This document shows, piece after piece, positions 44,359-56,024 of a stretch of DNA of 64,000 nucleotides. Where the stretch lies: contig NC_090319.1 in the NCBI RefSeq assembly GCF_040869045.1, positions 285,917,693 to 285,981,692 of the forward strand, in the 5' to 3' direction. The stretch is from Eurosta solidaginis. Taxonomy: Eukaryota; Arthropoda; Insecta; Diptera; Tephritidae. Below the pieces are notes generated by a model that did not search any database, was not told where the DNA came from, and saw nothing but the letters and a program-made list of their open reading frames with translations. A program made the position numbers and the translations under genes. Every line of letters begins with the position of its first letter. Position 1 is the stretch's first letter.

Positions 44359-45476
44359 TTATGAATGGTGTACAACTCCTTTCAAAAATAAAAATATTCG
44401 TTTTTGGTATTCGGCCAGTTTGGTGGTTGTAAAAGAAAGAGGGTAAAGTCGTTTTAAAAAAAAATATGTATACACAAGCCTGAAATTACAGAAGGGTTGA
44501 AGAATCTGATTGAAATTTGAGCAATTATATAAAACAAGTCTGAAATATACTCAAAATATAGTATGAACACATTCTTAACTTGTAAGACCTCACAAAAATC
44601 AACATGCATGGATTGGGCGAAGCACTGCTACAACAACTATATCAACATGCTTGTAGAGCAATTTTACCAAGAAGATACGCAATAATTTTTCCGGTTTGTT
44701 TTCATTTTTTTATTGTAAAAATATTTATGAAAAATACAATTTTTTAAACCCACAAAAACAAGTCATACTCATTAATTTATGCGTAATATTGGTCTGATTT
44801 TCGTATATGGGTAAGTTTTTCCCCATATTGTTTTGTAAGTCTTGAAAGGGTAAAAGAAATCCTAATGCATTCAACTACTTTTTTGTGTGGAATTTTATTT
44901 TTCGAAATAGCTATACGTACTAAGTTTTTTTTATCGAAATGGAAATTAATGACCAATAACAATGATACAAGATATAAAAAAAAACTTTAAAAAAGAAAAA
45001 TACTAAAACTTTGTTTGTGCTAGAATTTACGTCGATCACTTTAAAAAGCTTGATTTTAAAAAAAATAATATTTAGGTTTTGTTTATATGGATTTAAGGAA
45101 ATCAATGTTTTGGTAATTTCGGAAAGTTCCGGGGTTTTTGCCGCAAAGTCTCGCGGGTCGTGCAAAAACTTTCCAAGAAGCTCCTTGGAGAGGGAATGTC
45201 CTTCGTTCACTTTCCCCAGGGAGGCAGCGTCTGGCATACAAAATATAATTACTTAAAATGGTCACCCGGGTCTGTATGTCTCTTACAAAACGTAGTGTCA
45301 TTCAAGGAGATGTTCTGGGCTCACTCCTAGTACTCGTTGTCGACACAAGTTTTTTAATTAATTTTTGGCTCCTTGCTGGTCACGCTCAAAGGCACCTTAC
45401 GGTTGCTTTTAATAGTATTTAAATACTCATGACTATCATTACATAGTTTTAGCGATTAGCACCAACTCTGGCCTAA
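44359..45476. other. No gene recognised
   Basis: A minus-strand frame at 44920-45237 includes ASLGKVNEGHSLSKELLGKF, less AT-rich than its surroundings, but it overlaps other frames and I recognise no family. It could be a relic exon or TE piece. Confidence 0.3.
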
Positions 45477-45482
45477 AAAACA

Positions 45483-45831
45483 ATTAAGGCGCGATAACCT
45501 CAGAAGAGATTTTAGGCCGAGCTTGTCTTCCGATTTGCGTCGTGCTCCTTTTAATTTTTCCTACTAATCGGCAGGACGGGACCTACTTCATTTATGCCGA
45601 CTCCGACCGGCATATGCAAGGCAGATGACTTTGCACTGAGAAGATTTACATGGCAGATATACCCCCGGAGCGCTTGCCAAACACTGCTGAGGGGCGACCC
45701 CGCTTAGAAAATTTTTCTTCTAATTGAAACAACTTGTTTCTAAAATTTTGGTGTTGCTTTGCCAGGGGCGTGAACCGAGAATCTTCGGTGTTGTAGATAG
45801 AGCACGCTCCCATCACACCACGGCGGCCGCC
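45483..45831 (-). mobile_element. tRNA-headed SINE, copy 4
   Basis: Minus orientation and nearly complete: head with GGGAGCGTGCTCT-like A box region and CGGTTCACGCCCC B box (about 45766-45780), body with GACTCCGACCGGCATATGCA, and GGCGCGATAACC near the 3' end. The A-rich tail is short. Confidence 0.85.
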
Positions 45832-46789
45832 TGCTGTCGGATGTTTTGAGAGCTATAATTCCCGATGTGCGAACAGTAGCAATCCTGACCACCAGTAGCT
45901 ACCACGCCTCCAGGCCCTCACATGCCAGCACAGAAACTACAGGACTTCGTCTTCGAAGTCATTCCTTTGTCGACGTCACTTTCCTTGAAGCTCTAGCTGT
46001 AGCTCCGAAGACTTTCTAACGGATTATTTTTGTCGCGCTTTGCTGTCGAGCATTATCACCTTGAAATGTCAAGGAATAACTATCCGGCAAAGGATGCCAC
46101 CCTCGAAATCATAAGCAGTCCAAGTGGATTTCAGACCACCCTGGATACATTTTTTTAAATGTAGACCAAAATTCGCAGACGTTTGTGTTCGAAACAATGA
46201 TTTCAATAGTCTTCGTTAAACCAAAAAGATATTTTAAAATGAAAATCTACCGATTTTAGGAATAACCGCGTAGTTTCAGTTTTCAAACAAGTTCGACTGT
46301 CCACTACGTTAGGTTAGTTGTACAACCGGTCATTTGTTCGACTGTCTGGGGAAAGTTTTTGCTTCAGAGGTTTGAATATAAGACCAAGTGATTTTTCAAA
46401 CCGTTTTCATACGTACATATACCTTCAACTTAAGTATTAGGTGAGAATCATTTCAAAGTAGTGTTAAAACCCATTCCTGGAACCTAATAAAGGATTTTTC
46501 ATCACTTATTTCGCTTATTATTTTAACCAATCGGAATATGGAATTTTTGAAAAAATCAGCACTTATTTCGTTAACTTGCTTTTTTAACAACTTGAAGACA
46601 ATTTGAAAACATGTTCGACTTGGGCCATTTTATTTGAATTCATTGCTCATTATTAATTTTTTGATAAAATTATGCAAAGTGAGCATTTATATTTTTTACA
46701 TAACTTTTCTTTTAGTGTTTTGTTTTAATAACTTCGCGAATTGGATGATGCAAAATCCGTTTTAAGCTAGCATTGAAAGCGCCTGTTTT
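45832..46789. other. No gene seen
   Basis: Spacer without credible ORFs or repeats. Confidence 0.4.
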
Positions 46790-48338
46790 TATACTCAGCT
46801 GAGCAGAGCTCACAGAGTATATCAATTTGTTCGCATAACGGTACCCCGTAACGGCATAAACTAATTAAGATAGATGTAGACTTCTGTATATCAAAATGAT
46901 CTGGGCGAAAAAAGAAATTCATTTAGCCATGTCCGTCCGTCCGTCTGTCTGTTTGTCCGTTAACACAATAACTTAAGTAAACTTTGAGGTATCTTAATGA
47001 AATTTTGTATGTAAGTTCCTGAGCACTCATCTCAGATTTTTTATTAAATTATTTATTTTATTTACAATGAAGTAAATCGGACTAAAACCACGCCCACTTT
47101 TTCGATATCGAAAATTTCGAAAAACCGAAAAAGTGCGATAATTCATTACCAAAGACGGTTAAAGCGATGAAACTTGGTAGGTGGGTTCATCTTATTACTC
47201 AGAACAGAAAACTAATAAAATTTTGGATAATTGGCGTCCGCCCACTTTTAAAAGAAGGTAATTTAAAAGTTTTGCAAGCTGTAATTTGGCAGTCGTTCAA
47301 GATATTATAATGAAATTTGGCAAGAACGTTACTCTTATTACTGTATCTGTTCAAAATAAAAATTTGCAAAATCGGATGACTTAAAAAAAAAAATTTAAAT
47401 CAAATTTTAACAAAAAATTTATTATCTTTACAGTATATAAGTAAATTATGTCAATATTCAACTCCACTAATGATATGGTGCAATAAAATACAAAAATAAA
47501 ATAAAATTTCAAAATGAACTTTTTTCCGCCCTTTTTCATTTAATTTGTCTAGAATACTTTTAATGCCATAAGTCGAATAAAAATTTACAAATCCTTGTGC
47601 AATTTGGTAAGAGACTAGCTTCTATGACGGTAACTGTTTTCTGGGAAAATGGGCGAAATCGGTTGAAGCCACGTCCAGTTTTTATACACAGTCGACCGTC
47701 ATAATTCTTTACCAAATATGAAAAAAGGGATGAAACATGGTAATTGGATTGGTTTATTGACGCAAAACATAACCTCGGATACAACTTTTTAAAACGGGTG
47801 TCACACCTACCATATTAAGTAGAAGAAAATGAAAAAATTCTGCATGGCGAAATCAAAAGCCCTTGGAATCTTGGCAGGAATACTGTTCGTAGTATTATAT
47901 ATATAAATAAATTAGCGATACCCGACCGATGATGTTCTGGTTGACCCTGGTCCACATTTTGGTCGATATCTCGAAAACGCCTTCACATATAAAACTAAGG
48001 GCCACTCCCTTTACAAACCCTCTTTAATACCTTTCATTTGATACCCGTTTCGTACAAACACATTCTAAAGTCACCCCTGGTCCACATTTATGGCGATATC
48101 TCGAAAAGGCGTCCACCTATAGAACTAAGGCGCACTCCCTTTTAAAATACTCTTTAAATATTTAAGAAAAATATTCAAATAAAACGAATTGATAGCTGAA
48201 GAAAGGTAGCAAAGGCATGTTGCTCCACCGTTTAGTATTACCATTTGTATGTATCCATGAAAAAGACAATTTTGTCTCCAAAGCTCTAAGCTGAGTAGGT
48301 AATGTTCGGTTACACTCGAACTTACCCTTTCTTACTTG
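46790..48338 (+). mobile_element. DINE-like family A element A5, internally deleted
   Basis: Plus orientation: 5' hairpin at 46790, GTCC block at 46930-46955, core, a core deletion near 47695 (ACCGTC joins ATAATTC, removing about half of the second core copy), about two monomers (47935-48160), then the 3' hairpin and TTTCTTACTTG. It lacks most of the array. Confidence 0.8.
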
Positions 48339-49063
48339 CTTTAAATAACTTTTGAACGGGTAGAAATACTTAAATTTCGCAATTAATGACAATAATGCGC
48401 ATCCGTTGATACCCCTTTCGACCATATTGGACCAATTTTCGACATGAATAATAAATGGCCTAGACAGTCTTAAATGAGTAGAAAATATAGTAACGCGCCG
48501 TCGCCGCCGTCGGCGGCGTGCCAAAAACCACGAAAATCAGCGACGTCGTATATCTCTAGTTGTATGCCTTGTTGATCTTTTGCATATTGGTTAGCAAAAA
48601 ATGCGGCTACTGCACTTCTGCTCACCGCGTATGTTTATTCACAAATAGTCATATGAAACTGTGTCGATATACAAAAAAGATTAAACATTAAATGACGCGC
48701 AATGCGAATTGTCAAAATAATGTTACTTGCACTTGTTTGGCGGATCAAGCAAATACCACCCACAGATTTTTGCATGAAGTAGAACAAGAGAAAACAAATC
48801 CATACACCATATAAATATAGCCAAAACTAGTTGTGAAATTGCGAAAAAAAAATTCTGTTTATTGATTTTATAGGCATAAACGTCCCTGATTATGAAATAT
48901 TTTAGTACAAAGTATGCCAATATAATATGTGACCCGACCTATGAAAAGGTGGCTTATGACTCAAAAAAGAAACAGCTGTTAAAGATAAACAATGCATTTC
49001 TTCAGTTTCTTTGTAGTTTTTTTTTGCATTATTTTTTTTTTGAGTCATAAGCCACCTTTTCAT
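48339..49063. repeat. Spacer with a 28-bp-arm hairpin and a GC-rich patch
   Basis: Perfect inverted arms lie at 48941-48968 and 49036-49063 (GGTGGCTTATGACTC inside) with a 67-nt loop; the right arm ends exactly where family-A monomer DNA starts. A short GC-rich hairpin, CGCCGCC/GGCGGCG, is near 48498-48514, unusual in this AT-rich DNA. No gene seen. Confidence 0.6.
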
Positions 49064-49970
49064 TAATACTTTTCATTTGATACCCATTTCATACAAACAA
49101 ATTCTAGAGTCACCCCTGGTCCACCTTTATGGTGATATCTCGAAAAGGCGTCCACCTATAGAACTAAGGCCCACTCCCTTTTAAAATAGTTATTAACACC
49201 TTTCATTTGATACCCATATCGTACAAACACATTATAGAGTAACCCCTGGTCCACCTTTATTGCGATATCTCGAAAAGGCTTACACCTATAGAACTAAGGC
49301 CAACTCCTTTTTAAAATAATCATTAACACCTTTCATTTGATACCCATATTGTACAAACAAATTCTAGAGTCACCTCTGGTCCACCTTTATGGTGATATCT
49401 CGAAGAGACGTCCACCTATAGAACTAAGGCCCACTCACTTTTAAAATACTCGCTAACAGCTTTCACTTGACATTCTAGAGTCACCCCTGGTCCCCCATTA
49501 TGGTGATATCTCGAAAAGGCGTCCACCTATAGAACTAAGCCCCAAGCCCTTTTAAAATACTCATTAACACCTTTCGTTTGATACCCATATTATACAAACA
49601 CATTCTAGAGTCACCCCTGGTCCACCTTTATGCCGATATCTCGAAAAGGCGACCACCTATATAACTACCACCACCCCCTTTTAAAACCCTCATTAATACC
49701 TTTAATTTGATACCCACATCGTACAAACACATTCTAGAGTCACCCCTGGTCCACCTATCCAGAACTGACGTCCATCTATAGAACTATGGCCTACTCCCTC
49801 TTAAAATACTCTTTAATACTTTCCATTTGATACACATGTTATACAAACACATTCCAGGATTACCCTAGGTTCATTTTCCTACATGGTGATTTTCCCTTAT
49901 TTTTTTTTTTCAAAGCTCTCAGCTGAGTATGTAATGTTCGGTTACACCCGAACTTAGCCTTCCTTATTTG
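49064..49970 (+). mobile_element. DINE-like family A element A6, 5'-truncated
   Basis: It begins inside a monomer (TTAATACTTTTCATTTGATA), has about six monomers, then AGCTGAGTATGTAATGTTCG with a perfect GTTCGG/CCGAAC hairpin and the end CCTTATTTG. Core and 5' end are absent. It may be the displaced array of A5 or an independent copy. Confidence 0.82.
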
Positions 49971-50614
49971 TTTTTTTTTTTTAGTATTTGATCACTCAAA
50001 AATTCTCTAATAGCCCGCGTTGCCAATGAATATCAAAAAAGTTTTTGTTTTGTTTATAATATAAATAAAGGAGATAAAGATATACTATAAAGACTAAATA
50101 TTTATGCATATTTGTGTCTACTTTTTAACTATAGTTTATGCGTTTTTAAAATTTCGAGAAAAAAGTCCCAAACCTTTTGCCAACAATAAATTCTCCCAAG
50201 TTGATGCGCAACGAACGCCGTCATTAGAAGCGGCAAACTAAGATGTACCAAACAACCCGTACGCATAAATTATGTGGCTAATAAAATTTAATTCTTTGTA
50301 CCATTAGACACCGCCCTGCATTTATTCTATATTTAGTTTACATATTTTTTGTTTATATTATTTTTTGCTGAAATTAATACATTTTTAAAAAGAAAATGAT
50401 TATTTATGAAGTGTGTTAAAAGTAGAGTTTACGGGTTCTCGAACATGTTCGAGAAGAGATTTCTGGCGAGTCTCGCCATCTCGCGAGATTCTCGAATCTC
50501 GAATTAGTCGTAAGGCTCGCCAGCTTCAATTTAATCGATTCATTGGCTGTTTTATATAGAGCTTACGATTTCTTCTGGACTACAAGTGAAAATTTCCACA
50601 AAACCACAAATAAA
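49971..50614. other. No gene; cluster of TCTCGCGAGA-like palindromes at 50436-50520
   Basis: The 20-bp palindrome TTCTCGAACATGTTCGAGAA lies at 50436-50455 and ATCTCGCGAGAT at 50478-50489. Related CTCGCGAG sites continue at 52775-52818, beyond the family-B element, so one palindrome cluster was split by that insertion. Confidence 0.55.
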
Positions 50615-50728
50615 CAAGTAAGGACGGGACTGTCTTCGGTTGTGCCTTCAAACTTTTCATGAATGGGGCTGAACAACAATCTTATCCCATTCGTAATCTC
50701 CAAATAATCGGCTGTATAAGATAAGAAA

Positions 50729-50960
50729 GAACATTTTTCTAAGCGTGGTCGCCCCTCGGCAGTGTTTGGCAAGCGCTCCGGGTGTATTTCTGCCATGAAA
50801 ACTCATCTGCCTTGCAGATGCCGTTCGGAGTCGGCATAAAATATGTAGGTCCCGTCCGGCCAATTTGTAGGGAAAAGCAAGAGGAGCTCGACGCAAATTG
50901 GAAGAGAAGCTCTGCCTTAGATCTCTTCGGAGGTTATCGCGCCATACATTTTTTATTTTT
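50729..50960 (+). mobile_element. 5'-truncated SINE with perfect 14-bp TSD
   Basis: TATAAGATAAGAAA at 50715-50728 and 50961-50974 brackets the copy. It lacks the tRNA head, starting in the body (TTCTAAGCGTGGTCGCCCC), and ends CGCCATACATTTTTTATTTT. This shows that the SINE moves by target-primed reverse transcription and fixes its true 3' end. Confidence 0.92.
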
Positions 50961-51032
50961 TATAAGATAAGAAATATATAGTGAACAAATGTACATACCT
51001 AAACGATTTTTAAGATAAATATAAAATAAAGT

Positions 51033-51968
51033 AATTTTAAAAAAATGTTTAAGTTAAACAGTTTTATTGAAAACAATACTTACATTAAGTAGTAATAATA
51101 GTAAAATATAGAAAATAATTAGGTAGGTCCTAGGTACTAGTCATCACACTCCTCATCAATCTAGGGCGTTGATCGGACAATTAAATAAAAGCGTTGAGCG
51201 CGTGAAATTTCTGAAAATGTGAGGCGTAGCATAACCTGATTAAGGTTCAGTTGGTCTTACTTATGACTATCAATAGAAATTTGACGCGTCCAACGCTTTT
51301 ATTTAATTGTCTGATCAACGCCCTAGATTGATGAGGAGCGTGATGACTAGTACTAAGGACCTACCTAATTATTTTCTATCTTTTACTACTTAATGTAAAT
51401 ATTGTTTTCAATAAAACCGTTTAACTTAAAATTTTTTTAAATTTATATTATTATACTGAAATTTCACTAGCAAAATTTGAATTTATGTGCTCCAAAGTAT
51501 TCTGACGTCACTTCTACCGGGAAATGAATTTTTGTAATGAAATTTCACTAACAAAATTTGAGCTTACGTGCTCCAAAGTATTTTGATGTCACTTCTACTG
51601 CACTTTATATAATATTTATTCAAAGAGCCAAATCGGACAGACAAGTACCAGTTTTTTGAATATCTCAATTTTTGCGACACCTAGCGTGAATTTTTTTACT
51701 AAAGCGGTTTCTATTTCTGTATGTCAAATATGATTTCCAAATATGAGTCAAATCGGACCACAAATACGACTTTTGTGAATATCTCGATCCTTGCGCCACC
51801 TAGCGGCGATTTTTTTCTTATTATTGCATTGTCATCGGGTTCTGAACTATATTCCAAGTTTCAAGCTTGTAGCTTATCGGGAAGTTACTTAAATTTTAAT
51901 TACAAAATTCGCGCTGGCCGGGCGGCCGTGCAACCTGTCAAGTCAACCTAAATAAAACCGTTTAAAAA
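51033..51968. mobile_element. Foldback insert with about 160-bp inverted arms
   Basis: The left arm 51033-51196 and right arm 51291-51446 are inverted copies (CTAGGGCGTTGATCGGACAA versus TTGTCTGATCAACGCCCTAG) around a 94-bp spacer. To the right lie a 74-bp tandem duplication (51470-51605) and two diverged units with CACCTAGCG. The insert ends in AATAAAACCGTTTAAAAATA, inverted relative to its left end. Comparison with B1 shows where it entered. Confidence 0.75.
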
Positions 51969-52716
51969 TAGGTAGGTACTTTGTGTGAGGATGCAAAGTT
52001 TCACGTTTTTTGTGGTCTGCATGTAAAACCTTTGACTACGAATCACATACTTCAACAATATATGATGTAAGCGTAAGTATTTGATGAAATTTGATGAAAT
52101 TTAAAGCTTCTAGCCGTAAAATAGTGGCAAAAATGACGGTTTATATGGGGTATATAATATATATACCACCGATCTCTATGATTTTTTCAGACAAAAATAT
52201 ATGCTATATACGTAAGCATTCGTTTAAATTTGAAGCCTCTAGCTCTTAAAATGGGGTAGTAATTACGAAAAGTTTCTTATCTGAACAATCGATTGTGGGG
52301 GATATATACTATATATAGACCGATCTCATCCATTTTTTCAGACAACAATATGTGCAATATACGAAAGCATATGGTGATGTTTGAAGCTTCAATCTGAAGA
52401 TATGACAAAAATCCTCTTTTTCTGAAAAATCGGTTGCATGGAGGATATATGCTGTAGTGGTCCGCTCCGGCCGGTTCCGACAAATGCCTAATCGGACACC
52501 TAAATACACCGGCTCATCAAATTTTATCAAGATATCTCAAAAATTGAGGGACTAGTTTGCATACAAACAGACAGACGGACATGGCTAAGTCTACTCAGCT
52601 CGTCATCCTGATTATTCCTATACTTAATGGTGGGTCTATCTATTTTCCTTAAAGGACTTACAATTTTGAGATTAGTGCCAAAGTTAATATACCATTTCAT
52701 TGTCATGAAAGTTATA

Positions 52717-53369
52717 AAAACACCAAAATGTATAGAATACCGCCAATGCAACGACTGAGTTGAAAGTCGAGAAGCTCGCGAGTATTACGAGTATTTCGAT
52801 ATACGAGATCCTCGCGAGAAGCCGTGTTCTCGATGTATAATAAATTTGTTTTGTTTTGTTGTGTTAACAGTGCTTCGCCTCATTCCATGGGTACGACCAT
52901 TAAAAAATTGTTATCAAAGTCCTCCGACTGGAGTCCAAGGAAACTGGCAGTTTCAACAGGGTGGACCATAGGGAGATTGGTGTTAGAGGCATAGGTTCCA
53001 TATTACAATTGAAAAGATGGTTGGTTTTTGTAGTATTCTCATGTTTTATAATACGTCCCTGTACAGTAAGTAATAAACGTAAAGTCACTCATTGTGTTTT
53101 TTTTCTACGACGTTGTGATAGTGCACTGCCCGATGAAACCAAGCTAATCCTGTCCATTTTTTTTATTTTTTTTAATACATACTTGTTGTTGTTTTTATTC
53201 TAATTCTTATTTATGTTTAATTAATAATTTATAATTTTTATTGTCGAGATCTAAAACTGCTCAGCTACAGAAAAACTAATCAGTTGAGAAATATAGATTT
53301 GCAAATACAATAGATTAAAAGTATACATATAATTTTCTAATTATTAAGAGAAGATAGACCCGTTTTTTC
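52717..53369. other. No gene; CTCGCGAG palindromes at 52775-52818
   Basis: Contains CTCGCGAG at 52775-52782 and 52811-52818 and AT-rich DNA beyond. Nothing else recognised. Confidence 0.4.
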
Positions 53370-54750
53370 ATGGTAAAGTGCTAGTTCGAAACATCAATTA
53401 TTCTCGAGTGAGAGTTATAATCTTCACACAAAGATAGAAAAAGTTCGTTTAGGTGGAAATTTCTTCTGCATTGTTTAAGAATTATAGGTTTATAATGCCT
53501 TGAAACTCGGCATGGAACATTCAAGTTTACTTCGTTCTAAAGAAATTGGCTTTAAATCGATCCATTTAATTGTTTAGCCATAAATAGTACACCTAGCATT
53601 TCTCTATGACTTGCAAGGGTAGGAAGATTTATTGGTTTTAGCCAATTAGTGTAAGGAGGAAGATTATACAAGGAATTCCATTGAAGATATCTCATGGTGA
53701 AAAGTAGAAACTGTTTTTGAATTGATTCTAGCATATCCACATGAACTTGATAACGGGGACTCCAAATTATCGATCCATATTCTAATATCGGCCTCACCAA
53801 TGATGTAAAAAGGGTTTTTGTAACGTAAGGATCACTAAACTCTTTTGCACATCTTTTCACAAATGCTAAAACTCCTCTCGCTTTATTGACTGTGGCATTA
53901 ATATGAGGGTTGGAACTAAGTTTGCAATTCATTGTAACTCCCAAGTCGACAAAAACATCAACGCTGTCCAGAGTTTGGCCATTAATTGTGTGAAAAACAC
54001 ATGAATTTACATTTTTCTATGTTGAGCGGCATTAAATTCCCATTACACCAAGTAACTAAACAATTTAAATCCGACTGAAGTACAGAACGTTCTTCAACCG
54101 ACGCGTATGACCTAAAAAGCTTTACGTCGCCGGCATACATTAAATGTTTAGAATATTTTTTAGTTATGGAAATATCGTTCATAAAGAGCAAACACAGAAT
54201 CGGACCGAGATTGCTGCCCTGAGGCACACCGGAGGGAACATCAATGATATACGAACAAATTTTTTTTAAAATTACTCTTTGAGTTCTGCCGCAAAGATAG
54301 GAGGAGATCCAGCAAATTAGGCCAGGTTTAAAGCCAAGCAATTCGATTTTATAGACAAGTAATGAGTGGCATACTTTGTCGAATGCTTTTCCGAAATCAG
54401 TGTATATAACATCGGTATGATGATTGTTTCTAAGCCCATTAAAGGCGTGAGCTGTAAATTCAAGCAAATTGGTTGTGGTTGATTTGCTTCTAAAAAAAGC
54501 CATGCTGAGATCTATCTATCATTTTAGAAATTGAAAATGTAAGGTGATTAGTAACGATTGCTTCGAAAAGCTTAAGGATAGCGGAGAGCTGTGCTATTCC
54601 ACGATAGTTTTCAATAGACGACATGCTTCCTTTTTTATGGACTGGGATAAGAAAAGTTTCCTTCCAAGCCGTCGTGAACCGGTCCTTTTTCTCTTAGGCT
54701 TTTGGGGACTTTGCCCGCTTCTATAGTGTTAGGATTTTTATCCTCGGGAC
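53370..54750 (-). pseudogene. Decayed Jockey/CR1-type LINE reverse transcriptase
   Basis: On the minus strand: TAWKETFLIPVHKKGSMSSI, ENYRGIAQLSAILKLFEAIV, then an open block 54503-53982 with IYTDFGKAFDKV (motif A), SGVPQGSNLGPILCLLF (motif B) and LMYAGDVKLF (motif C, second catalytic position Asp changed to Gly). After a frameshift near 53980 the frame 53944-53552 continues with PILEYGSIIWSP and then, past stops, NVPCRVSRHYKP. The endonuclease and 3' tail are missing. Frameshifts, stops and the YAGD change make it inactive. Confidence 0.88.
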
Positions 54751-55288
54751 TTGTTCTCCTAAGTCGCATGTAAATGTTGCCTGTACCAACGGAATTTGGC
54801 AAGCTGCGTGTAAAATATATCCTCCGCCTGCTTGTTCAGCCGTAGGCTGAGATACAGTAAGTAGCTTCCAATTCTGTGTTCGGATTCTGATTCTGCAGAA
54901 GTCGCACTGTATCCTCCGACTTCATCAAGCATGGTATCCATACCTTAAACCTCAAACCGCGCGTTCGTGCCTTGCCTTTGGAGGTTTTGAACCACTTCCT
55001 CCAGCCACCGCAAGCTCGCGATTTTGTCGCACGCTAAGATTTAGGCTGATCAACCTCGCCGATGCTTACACATACTACCTTCTTACACGAGGGAGGTTTA
55101 CATATAAAAAGAATCAACAAACTGTATGGGTACCAGCGACGACGAAAAAACCCCTGGATTTCATCTAGCTAAACAACGCGATGCTTAAACAAATACGACT
55201 AGGGAGCTGATAAATAACATTACCGCAATACAGATCAAGGGCTCCCGTTGCATATATATATTGAGATACATATATTGCGTATAGTACA
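54751..55288. other. No gene recognised
   Basis: A minus frame at 54759-54941 (60 codons) shows no family likeness. This is the target region of the LINE that follows. Confidence 0.35.
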
Positions 55289-56024
55289 GGTATTTGTAGA
55301 GGTGTGTAGCTGAGCTCAGGCCAAGGGGGTCACTGCTGGCGGACAGTGAACGGCCTATTAATTAGGTTAGCTGCGAATATCAAATAAGCAGCCCTCGACC
55401 AAGAGCGGCTGGTGAGGAGGGTTTGGCTTAAAAGGCCTAACGCACCCTGAGAACCTCCAGTGACAGGGCGAGTAGATGCCGCCCTGAATTAAGCATCCAC
55501 AGCCTAGTGCGGGGTTGCTTCGAGGGAATACCTACCCAAGATAGGGAGGCAACTATACGACGTGGGATACACACTCAGGAAGGTAAAGAGGTAAATTATT
55601 TGTAAATTTAAGGTGATTGTCACATTAAGACTGAGCCCAGTAAGGTCTTAATTAAGGTATACTGGAATCAACGACTCGGATATGTTTGTTAAGGGCTGGC
55701 GAATGTGGCATTCGGAAATCTCAGTACACGGCTTGACACACCGTCGAAATGACTTTCCGGTTAATGTCCCATTCGTCTCCGTCCCGTTAAAACCTTGGCA
55801 GGCCTTGGGGTACGTTCAAAGTCCGTCATCATTAAGTTGGTGGTGCAGGTTCGGTTGAGATCCTCCCGATTAATACTGATCTGGCTCTGAACGCAGTCTT
55901 CATGAGGGACTGCGTCAACCTTCACGTGGCCTCCCTGCCTTCGCATAGACAACCACGGGATCTATATAGGTAACTGCACACTCGGACCAAGATAGCGGCC
56001 TCAAGTGGGGACCCAATTAAATAA

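Larger units (their letters stand above)
50615..52716 (-). mobile_element. DINE-like family B element B2 with two insertions
   Basis: Minus orientation. The 3' end CAAGTAAGGACGGGACTGTC is at 50615; the 5' hairpin lies at about 52690-52716. It matches B1 in order (GTACTTTGTGTGAGGATGCA, AGCTTCTAGC repeats, GACAGACGGACATGGCTAAG). It is interrupted by a SINE (50729-50960) and by a foldback insert (about 51033-51968). Confidence 0.82.

Noticed and set aside
44920..45301. Overlapping ORFs with moderately complex composition
   Set aside because: Three frames on two strands overlap, none with a family likeness, splice context or repeat support; left unassigned.
48162..48524. 120-codon ORF starting with an Arg run
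   Set aside because: It runs over the end of DINE element A5 and a GC-rich hairpin; the Arg run is (CGC)n-like sequence and no domain follows.
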